This document shows, one piece after another, positions 10,567 to 19,695 of a stretch of 25,450 nt of DNA (positions are counted from its first letter, which is position 1; every line of letters starts with the position of its first letter). The position numbers were made by a program, and so were the translations under genes. Source of the stretch: Conidiobolus incongruus B7586 (Eukaryota; Entomophthoromycota; Entomophthoromycetes; Entomophthorales; Conidiobolaceae); contig JNEM01008711.1 in assembly GCA_000697335.1 (NCBI GenBank), positions 1-25,450 of the forward strand. Direction: 5' to 3'. The notes beneath the pieces were generated by a model. That model worked only from the letters and a program-made list of their open reading frames with translations, did not search any database and was not told the origin of the DNA.

Positions 10567-11954
10567 GACTACTATTATCTAAATATTGTGTAATTTATTC
10601 ACCAATATATTTAAGAAATATAAAATGTGGACTATTCAATTTTATAATTATTAATATAGTTTATTGATAACTAAAATATCATATATAATAAATTTATTTT
10701 TATTTCGAAATTAGAAAAAATTACAAATGATTTGTATAGGATAGTACGAAAGTAATGATGATTTCAATTATTCAAAATTCAATCTGTAATAATATTGGCT
10801 ATAATTTGAAGATAAGCTTATTTCTTATCATTTATCATATTAAAAAAAATAATCACAAATTAGATTCTAAAATTATGATTTAGTTTATAGGTTAATTTTT
10901 CTTTGATCTTAATTATACCAAAAATTAAGTTTAAAAACTCTTATAATTTCACAATGTATTAAATAAATATTATTCAGGGTAAAAATTTTATATCAATCTA
11001 AAAATTATCATTTTAATTGAGAAATATTTAAAATAATTTATTACTTTATTTTTAATATCATTTATTATTTTGATTTTATTTTTATACTATTCAATGATAT
11101 GATATTATGAATAATTTGATTGTTAAAATATCAATTATGATAGTTTATTTTCTTAGTTTTGGAAAATTTTTGAGAATATGTACAATTTCAGACAGAGTCA
11201 GATAATTGAATATATTTAAAAATTAAATAAAACTTTTTATCCAATATATATGCTGCTGAATTTTTAGAGATAGAATTCATCATTTATTATTTGGCATTTG
11301 CAGTTTATATCCAAGGGACTTGAATGGTGAATTATATATTTAATTACGCTTGTAAATGTAATGGGGGCTATGTTTTTTATAATCACGTATACAAATATAT
11401 GAAGCAAGTTGACTAAAAATAAGTATGGGTATAGAAATGAAAATGGAATATTACAAGTTTTATATTAAATTGAAATAGACCAATAAATTAAAATTCGAGA
11501 ATACACTAGAATGCTGCCTATATTTGAGACTATAATGATAGTATAAAACTCATAATTTAGACTGAATAATTAATCCTCTTATAATTGAATTCCCTCAAAT
11601 ATTTGAATATTGAATTACATGGATCATAACTTCGCGAATGGAATTAAGATGAATATATGTAATGATCTTGGCAATAGCTGTCTTAATCAATTAGAAGAAT
11701 CGATCGCATACTGCAAGTTTAATAACACTGAAATTTAATATATGGTATTTTGATTTTACTATAAAGCCCAATGATATATATATATATCGAATCAAACAAT
11801 TTGCGCTAATAAAAACTCGTCCTTGATAATAATTTTGAAAAAGATCTAAATTGAAAATTTGAAAAATATATATTATAATTATATATAAAGTATAACCTCT
11901 TTAGAACGAATTTAATTTATATGACAAATCCAGAAAATCCGAATCAAATAGAGA
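10567..11954. other. AT-rich spacer with small coding-like fragments
   Basis: No gene can be supported. On the plus strand there are two richer patches. Around 11340-11400 one frame reads YACKCNGGYVFYNHVYKY before a stop. At 11619-11738 a 39-codon ATG frame contains three cysteines (NICNDLGNSCLNQLEESIA). I recognise neither. They could be exon relics of one decayed gene or chance frames. A short (TA)n run lies near 11777. Confidence 0.45.
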
Positions 11955-11977
11955 TTAAGCTTGTAAAATAAGCTTAA
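11955..11977 (-). other. Perfect 8-bp inverted repeat just after the RPL43 stop
   Basis: TTAAGCTT at 11955-11962 and AAGCTTAA at 11970-11977 flank a 7-base loop. The repeat begins six bases beyond the RPL43 stop codon on the minus strand. In RNA it would form a stem-loop at the head of the 3' untranslated region. It could affect 3'-end formation or stability, but no function is shown. Confidence 0.6.
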
Positions 11978-11983
11978 AAACAC

Positions 11984-12425
11984 TTATGTTTCCAAAAGGT
12001 CACGGAGACGACGGACAGTACTGCGGACAGTAGCGGCGGCAGTGGTACTAAAATAAAAAGTTAACGATATTAAAAAAGAAAAATATTTGTAAACTTACGA
12101 GACAGTCCAGGCACCACCGGCCATAGTTTTGCGGCAACCACGGCATTCCCAAATACCAACGGCACGACGCTTAACGGCGTCCTAAATTGCAAATTAATAT
12201 ATAAATTTTTATGAGAAAAAAAATAAAATTACTTTTCCACAGAAAGTGCAAGTGTAAGTAGCGTGTTGGGTGATTTCCATCTTCTTGACTTGTTTACGGA
12301 GAGAGGCACCATAACGAGTACCGTATTTACCAACAACTCCAACCTTTTTAGTGCGCTTGGCCTATAATTTAAATATAATCTGATTAGTTATTGTCGATAT
12401 CATTCATCATATTAACTCTAACCAT
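11984..12425 (-). CDS. RPL43: 60S ribosomal protein eL43 (L37a), four exons
   Basis: Exons in transcript order are 12425-12423 (ATG alone), 12361-12233, 12181-12099 and 12047-11984, giving 92 aa, the same length as yeast Rpl43. Introns are 61, 51, 51 and 51 nt. The protein reads [20 protein letters not shown] at its start, then [27 protein letters not shown], and ends [11 protein letters not shown]. The four cysteines form the CxxC..CxxC zinc site that holds the protein to 25S rRNA in the large subunit. Intron 1 directly follows the start codon (donor GTTAGA, branch-like AACTAATC), a position also seen in yeast RPL43 genes. The coding part is far richer in GC than its surroundings, as expected for a highly expressed gene. 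Confidence 0.95.
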
Positions 12426-13101
12426 TTTTTGATATTGGGATTATTATGGATTGAAAGGAAGAGAAAAAATTGACTTATAAAATTATTTATTTGGCATTCA
12501 CTATTTCTAAAATTATGGGAAACTATTTTAATTATTGTAATTTGCAATTTAATTTCTAATGGGAAAATATTCAATATAATTGTTTTTAAATTTTATTGAA
12601 ATCTTATAATCAAATAATAAAAATATTGAAAATATATGTTCAATTTGCGAAAGAAAACATTATATGATTATGATATAATAACTATAAAAATTATGAATGT
12701 TATGTTTTCAAAATCATATCTTTAAACGTTTTGGAGTTTAACTTTTAAATAGGAGTTTGTTATTAAGAAAATGAATTAAAATGGGATAGAATTTAGACAT
12801 TAAAAAATAATAGTTCATAATTAATACTTCGAAGATTTATAAAAATCAGTTAATTCATATCCTATACCATATAAACGCTGGTTATTATTTTTTATGTATA
12901 AATGTTATTATGTTAGTCAAATTGATATTTATATACTAGTTAAAATATTTATATTCTCAGTTTCTATAAATATGGAATATGATTATGAATAATTAATGGA
13001 TAATGAAGAAATTCAAATTATAATATAAAGGTCATTGAAGGTTTACAAATATTATGAAATGAATTAAAATTAAAAACAATAACAAAATCATGATAGTGAG
13101 A
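12426..13101. other. AT-rich spacer upstream of RPL43
   Basis: This stretch should hold the RPL43 promoter and 5' leader (minus strand). I found no convincing ribosomal-protein promoter motif or other gene in it. Confidence 0.5.
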
Positions 13102-13173
13102 TGCGACAGCTGGAAATCAAACCCAGGTTACTTGCTCGGAGGGCGAATATTCTAACCATTATACTACTAGTGC
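13102..13173 (-). pseudogene. Degenerate tRNA-Gly (UCC)
   Basis: Read on the minus strand this folds as a tRNA without intron. Box A-like TAGTATAATGG occupies the D arm with a 4-bp stem GTAT/ATAT. The T arm is CTGGG/TCCAG with loop TTTGAAA. The anticodon loop CCTCCGA gives UCC (glycine). Several normally fixed features are missing: the acceptor stem GCACTAG/CTGTCGC has two mismatches, the anticodon stem has one, position 33 is C instead of U, and the T loop has T56 instead of C56. The 3' half would pair perfectly with GCGACAG, so the 5' side seems to have drifted. I read it as a tRNA pseudogene; a poorly functional tRNA is the alternative. Confidence 0.6.
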
Positions 13174-13772
13174 TTAAAATATAGATTCAATATGAAATAA
13201 AAAACTATCATATTTTCATTTTCCAATAATCTTTTTGTATCTTGAAATATCATTGTTTGAAATTACATCTAATATATTTTTTCTATTAGTTCACGTTCTA
13301 TCATTTTTATTTTACTCCAATTAAAATTCAGAATTCGATTTAATAAACCATAAATTTGTTATAATTATCTATAATATCTATAAGAAATTCCTATTTTTTT
13401 ATTTTTCAAATCAAAATTATTTTCCTATATTTAATTGAACAATAGATAATATTATTGAAATAAATAATCTGTTCAATAAAATTTGTAATACAAATCATAT
13501 TTAGTTTTGTGATTAATATAATTTAAAAAGCTTTGTATTATATTTTGGCATTGATACAAATGATTATAATATTCTAATCAGTTCCATTTATTATTATCAA
13601 TTTTTTTATAAATTTAATTTTTGATAAATTATGATTGTTTGAAATTAAAGATGCATAACAAAGAATACTTATACTAGATTTTATGAAATCATATCAGTTT
13701 TATTTTGGTAAAAATCAGATTTGTAAATGATATGCTCAATATCTTTGATTCAAAAAAAGTCATACAGACTAA
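13174..13772. other. AT-rich spacer downstream of the stress-protein gene
   Basis: This stretch holds the 3' flank of the universal stress protein gene and AT-rich sequence next to the tRNA relic. I see no further gene. Confidence 0.5.
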
Positions 13773-14493
13773 TTAATTGGGTTTGATCAGGGTAATAGGG
13801 CAGTTCAAATGATTTACACAATAGTTACTAGTTGACCCCAGAGCAATTCTATTTATCAAATTTGATTATATTAGAACAAAATATATTATATAACAAAATA
13901 AATATAATACCTTGTTAATAAACTTTCGTTTTTAGTACCCATTATTAATAAATCAATGTCTGAGTGATATTTTTTAATGTGCTCAACAAGGATGAACCCT
14001 GGATCTCCTTCAGCTTCAACAGCGTTAAACTTATATTCAATCTATTATAACGTTAATAATATAATAGTTAAAACAAATTTTTAGCAATGAAAATACCTTA
14101 TCTTTAACTATTTCTTTTATTTGAGAAGATAGCTGTTCTTCTATCTTTCTACTATCAGATTCAATTTCCGTATTAAAAGCTCGATCTAATGCATTTCTAA
14201 AAATAGCAATAAGTATTATTACTAATAATTCGATGTCATATAATATTACAGCCCAGGAATCACACTAGGAGGATTTAAAGCAACAATATATATAAAAGTA
14301 ACTTCACAAGGATTACGTAAATTTTGTGCTAATTTAGCAGTGTGTTGAATTATCTTTTTGGAAACTGCGGTTTGATCGATAGCAGCTAAAACTTTGAAAC
14401 TAATTATGTTAATATTATTTAAATGTTAGATACGTTAAAGTCACGAAAGAAAATGAATTTAATTATATATAATTTATATTACCAAGTACTCAT
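13773..14493 (-). CDS. Universal stress protein (UspA family), five exons
   Basis: Exons in transcript order are 14493-14483, 14399-14250, 14196-14097, 14041-13911 and 13848-13773, giving 155 aa, typical of a single-domain Usp. Introns are 83, 53, 55 and 62 nt. The start is beta strand 1 with the nucleotide-contacting aspartate (FKVLAAIDQTAVSKKIIQHT; D12). FIYIVALNPPSVIPG follows as strand 2. The C-terminus is the Usp signature LLIMGTKNESLL...ALGSTSNYCVNHLNCPITL. The ATP-binding motif G-x2-G-x9-G-S reads G122-TK-N125-x9-G135-S136, so the middle glycine is replaced by Asn. ATP binding is therefore likely but not certain. Family members are small cytosolic proteins linked to stress survival. 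The first exon codes for only three full residues, so the gene is easily missed by frame-based prediction. Confidence 0.88.
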
Positions 14494-14606
14494 TTTTCAA
14501 TTTTGTTTTGTTTCAAAGATCAAAAATGAGTTTATATAAAACTAATTTAAGGTTATGGGAATTTTAATGATTTCAATTACAGTCACAGCATTAATAAAGA
14601 ATGTGA

Positions 14607-14798
14607 TATGAAATCAGTTTCAACAATAATATACAGTTATCATATGCTACTATATATTATACCAGTGAATTAACTGGATTTCGACCCCCAGATGAGGTAA
14701 ATTTTATAATACGATATATGGCTATATTGGGTCATCCAGTTATGTTGAAAAATTTCAATCAACTATTAATTGAACAGGTAATTTTACAATTATATTAA
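14607..14798 (+). other. Unidentified open coding-like segment (possible exon or exon relic)
   Basis: A plus-strand frame stays open for 63 codons and is compositionally more gene-like than its flanks. It includes ELTGFRPPDEVNFIIRYMAI followed by LGHPVMLKNFNQLLIEQ. A consensus donor CAG|GTAATT at 14775-14783 falls exactly on a codon boundary. There is no ATG in the first half and no partner exon that I could find, so it is either one exon of an unmodelled gene or a gene relic. I do not recognise the family. Confidence 0.35.
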
Positions 14799-15129
14799 GT
14801 AGTCATTGTCAGATAAAAATTTGATGTATATTAATATAAATATGACAATTGTAAGTAATATCATAATTCTATAATACAATTTATTGCGAAAGATTTAAAA
14901 ATTTAACTATATGCAATCAATTTTAATATACCTCTATATATGAATGTATTAATAAAAAAAGTATATTAAGTACAAAAGGAATATTAATATTTGAGTGAAT
15001 ATCATACGTTTTAATTGAAGATAATGCTATTTACCGAAATTGTCTGTAATATTGAAAGATTGATATTTAAATTTATAAAATATAATAATTAAAATTATAA
15101 AAGCAAGTGATATTTGTGAATCAATAGTG

Positions 15130-15631
15130 GATGTATTATATTATCGTAACAGCTTTGGCTGTGCTTTCATCAAGCCAATTTTTGATTTCAAACCGCACAA
15201 ATAATTTTCAATTCCATTTTAACCCATTCTTTACCATCTGTTATACTGTCCTTTTATAATGGCTTTAGGCCTAGTTCATTTAAGTTTGGACATCCATGGA
15301 GGAATGGCTTGAAAATCGAGCTGAATAGACTGAAATAAAGGATGCATGCATTTCATAATTGAATTAATATCATGGATTAAATTTGGATGGTTACTAAAAT
15401 ATATTTAGAACCATTAATAAAAATTCCTATCAATAATTTCTATATAGAAACTGTCTTTGTGCTATATATTGAGATTCAAATTGAATATATAGTGAAAGTT
15501 TTGAAATTAATTAATGATTGTTTTTATCTAGTTGTTGATTTAATAGTTGGCAAATTAGCTTACCTATAAGATTTAGAAACTTCAACCAGTTCAGTTCGAT
15601 TTCCTTTAAAATACCATCATAAGCAGAGTGC
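15130..15631 (-). pseudogene. Leucine-rich-repeat-like gene relic
   Basis: Two minus-strand segments look like exons of a decayed gene. The first (15631-15564) is bounded by TTTCATGCAG and GTAAGC and reads HSAYDGILKEIELNWLKFLN. The second starts at 15329 after TTTATTTCAG and reads LFSSIFKPFLHGCPNLNELG, then meets stops; another coding-like piece, DGKEWVKMELKIICAV, follows beyond a stop. The LxxLxxLxL spacing and the 'CPNLNELGL' phrase are typical of F-box/LRR (FBXL/AMN1-like) proteins. The gap between the two segments is over 230 nt, unlike the short introns elsewhere, and the phases do not match. I therefore call it a relic; the family assignment is by eye. Confidence 0.4.
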
Positions 15632-16755
15632 CTGCATGAAATTAGATTTTTTTCTTTACGAAAATAAAGCTAAATAAATTGAATTTGCTTTAAACACAAC
15701 GAATCTGTTAATTGGATTGATATATTTTGGTAGTCAAATTTTCTAATCTGGCTTGTGGCAATTATTTCCTTTTTTTAATATAAAATTCTAGTTTTCCATT
15801 TTCTTTTCTATTGAAAAATATTAGCTTATATTATTTATAAATTTAAATTAATTAACCTTTCAAACTACTTTCAACATAGTTTATTCATCCATAGTAGTTA
15901 TTTCTATATTATTAATATTGTTGGATTGAAGAATTTATAAATTTTGAAATTAAGCTGGGAAATGTCATTATAGATACCTATTTATCTTTGCAAAAGTTAA
16001 AAATGAATGGATAATATAAACATATTGATTATCTATTTAGTTTGAGATACCTAATGACTGTTTATTTAAATTTAATATTTTTCCTTAACCTAAATGAATA
16101 TTTTTATTTGATTAACATAACTTTCCTAATAGCATCTTGATATAACAATTGTTGAAAATATGATATTGAGACGACTTTTTAACATAGTGTATTAGATTAC
16201 ACTAACTAACTCTTTTGATAAATGAAATATAAAATTTGAGATGCATGAGCAAATTTTTATTGAAAGTCAAATATTGTGATTAATAATTCCATACCATTCA
16301 ATTATTTAATACTAAAAATATTCATTTTGTTATAACAAAAATCATACTTTCAATTTGATAAATTGAAACTAAAAATAGTGCTTGATGACTGAAACTTGTT
16401 ATGTTTAAATTAATATTATTTATCTGTTATTAAATAGGATAAATATCTAATCATATAAAATATTAAAATATTTATTTTAACTTAGTGACAATATTATTTT
16501 TATATTTAAACTTAATTAAATTTTATTCACTTATGGATTACCGAAAAAATAGCAATATTTATTTTCATTATTCAGAGTTAGTAAAAATTAGTTTGAACTT
16601 TCTCATAATATATTATAAAAAAGGTATCAATGGGATTAAGTAAAGTTGATGTAAAATTTTACATATAATGCGTATTCAATTATATAAGATTTTAAATTTT
16701 ATAATTGAAAATATAATAATAAATTATGAATATTTATATAATAAAATATAATATG
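15632..16755. other. AT-rich spacer downstream of the CLC gene
   Basis: No gene, RNA or repeat could be supported on either strand. It should contain the 3' untranslated region of the CLC gene at its right end. Confidence 0.55.
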
Positions 16756-19695
16756 CTAATGGAATCCTGTAAGTGGATATTCTTCATCATCAAAATCTTG
16801 AGTTTCCAATTCAGTAAATCCTCTGTTTTTATCCTTTCGAGTGGTAGGAGATTTAGATTGATTATCATGAATTTGTCTCTGATACTTTAATAAATCTTTT
16901 TTAGTGACTAATCCCATCAATTTACCTTGGTGTTCAATTAATATTATTCTTGGCCTAAACATCTTATTAATCATTTATGAAATATATCATAATTAAAATT
17001 TTACCCTATTTTAGCAAAAAAGCTCTCTACTGTTTCTAAAGGCAATTTAGGATGAACTATAATTGGATTAAGATCGACAAAAGATCCAAAGTCAATGGAT
17101 GAAGCTGACATTGATCCAATTTGATGGGGTGAAAAAAAACAGTGAGCGGATTGAGATATACTAAATTCAATTGTAGCTTGGTTAATGACTTGTAGAATAT
17201 GTTCTCGTTCTATAAATCCTTCAATGCGATAATCATCAACTCCTTTAATAACTGGAAAGCCTCTATAATCAGTTTGATGCAAAAGATCTAATAATTCATA
17301 CAGCTTCCATCCGGTAGCTGGAATTGCTTTAATATCAGTGACCATCATTTGTCCAACAGGGGAAGGGCCCAAAGAAGAGTGATGTTGATCCAAAAATGGA
17401 AACCCCTTCCATTGAATGGCCTTATCAGCAATTCCACCATGGTAAAAAAGATCTCCAACTAGTTTTGTGCTAATAACTGTGATCATGGTAGGTAAAATAT
17501 GATCAACAGCGCCAGTTAACTCAAACATTACTACCACAACAGTTACTGTCATTTTTGTAATTCCTCCTAAACTTGCAGCCGCTCCAAGGAAAGCATAAGT
17601 TCCTGGTGCAATACAAACACTATCTGAAGGACAATCACTGAATATCCACCATTCAGGATAGTTTTGATGAATGGTTTGGACTATTAAGCCTATTGCTCTA
17701 CCATAACAGGCACCAATCGCCATCGAAGGTATAAAAATACCTGCTGGAACCTATACAATAGAATTAATATACAAACAAATAGATCTTGTAAGAACAAAAT
17801 CTTACCTTACTACCATAAGTAAAGCCAACTAACAGCATCCTAATTACTGCAGCTAATATTAGACTAGTTATAATCGATGATGTTTGTTGACTTCTAAATT
17901 ATAAATTAGCAACAAGTAATCAAAGGAAAATATTATAAAATACCCGCATAGTCCAGCATAGCTAAATTCAGTGCAATCACGAAATAAAATCAACAAACTT
18001 TCAGACATATCGACTCTAATTTATACATATTAATTTGAAGGGAAATAGAATAATGTGAATATAGTAACCTTAAAAATCGATTAAAATAGCTTATAACAGA
18101 GGTTAAAGCAGCAAGAATTGTAACTTCACAAATGGCTTTGTTACCAGTTAAATGAACTCGATAATTACCAACCCATCTATTCATTCTCATTGTAAAAGCA
18201 CCGTAAAGACCCTATAGCTTGAATTATTAAACATTTATGTGGAATTTTTTAGAACCTACTCCCAGTGCTCCAATAAGAATGAAAATAGGAATTTCAAAGT
18301 TATTCCATCCTTGAGAATATGTGACCTGATATAACACTAATTTTCCTGTTCGAAAAGGGTTCCAACTTTGAAATACAACAGTAGCTACTAAAGCGCAAAA
18401 GAAACTTCTCCATAGAGTTTTCATAGGGAAATGTGTACTTAATTCCTAATATACATTAATTCAAATTGGATAAATATATAATTAATTAAAAATTTACTTC
18501 AAGAGAGTATAAAATTCCACCAATTGGTGAGCCAAAAGCTACAGCAACGCCAGCAGCTGCAGAAGCACTTAATATTTCTCTTTGTTTTGCTACGAACTGA
18601 GTTAATAGCGGTAAATAGAGTTCAAGGAATAATTTACATAAATTATCTTGAAATTTCGAAAAAAAATTAGAGATTAAGCTGCCTATGCAACTTGCAACAT
18701 GAACTGAGGGTCCTTCTTTTCCTATACTCAATCCCGAACCAACAGCAAGGACCTAAACAATGTTAATTGAAATATAGAATAAAAGAATAATAAAATAACG
18801 CACCAAGCCGAAAATTTTCATTAATAGAGTTTCCCAGCTGAAAAAGCCTTTTAATATAAACCCCCCTAACACCGATTTGATCTCTGCTATACCCGATCCA
18901 GCTGCATGAGGGCCAATCTTCAAAATCAAATAACAGCATAAAGTCCCTAATAAAGTCTGAAAATATTATTAGCCCCTTGATGTTAATACTAAATCCAATT
19001 TATATTACACTAATAATCACATATACTAAAAAATCTACCCAAGATAAACTATATTCTGCATTTCCAAACTTGCCCCATGGAATCCAATAAATACATTCGC
19101 CCTCTTAAGTTGATTTAATATCTCAAATTATATATCAAATTATAAAATTACCATTATCTTCAATTTCCCAACAGCAAAACTTCTGATTTAAATACCAATT
19201 AGTACTACATCTGCCTAATTTAATATCTGATAGCCATTCAGAAGTAATGGAAATAAAAGCGGCACAAGTTCCAATAGCCCCTCCTAGTTAATAAAATCAA
19301 TAATTCAAATAGCACAATAGTTTAACATATTAATACCAACTAATAAAACAACTATCCAGGATTGCCCAGCTTCATAAGCAGCATAAAATCGATTTGACCA
19401 AGAAGAGTCTAAAGACTCCTTCAATTTAGCCTCCCTTAATCGAGATTTATTATTATCAGAAATCCAGTCTATTAATTAACATCAATAACTATTCCCATTA
19501 ACTTCGTTAAATTATATTTACCAACAGTTTTAAATCTATCAAATTGATCATCATGGGTCTTTGACCAACATGACTTAAGTTCACTAAATTTAAGTCAATA
19601 TTGAAATTTAATAAATAAAAATAATAAAATTGATATTATTACATTAATATCCTTCGAAATGTATTTAACCAATAACTAGTAATTCTTACAACCAT
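16756..19695 (-). CDS. CLC-type Cl-/H+ exchanger (Gef1/CLC-3 class), thirteen exons
   Basis: Exons in transcript order: 19695-19643, 19583-19522, 19468-19337, 19283-19152, 19103-19009, 18956-18804, 18752-18498, 18445-18260, 18211-18069, 18015-17944, 17893-17806, 17750-17005 and 16954-16756. They join in frame to 771 aa (yeast Gef1: 779). Introns are 48-59 nt. Signature blocks are GSGIAE (178-183), GKEGPSVH with gating glutamate E222, [13 protein letters not shown] with the proton glutamate E295, [11 protein letters not shown] (461-471), and ELTG before the last helices. Both glutamates present mark a proton-coupled exchanger, not a plain channel. Two CBS domains follow at about 590-650 and 677-737. 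The class works in Golgi, endosome and vacuole membranes, supporting acidification and ion balance (copper/iron handling in yeast). Exon 1 is the least certain part: it was chosen because its donor joins in frame to the [13 protein letters not shown] block. Proline of GSGIP is alanine here. Confidence 0.93.

Noticed and set aside
15387-15569. Plus-strand 60-aa frame
   Set aside because: It is low-complexity Ile/Val/Leu/Tyr sequence overlapping the LRR-like relic on the other strand; no motif or splice signal supports it.
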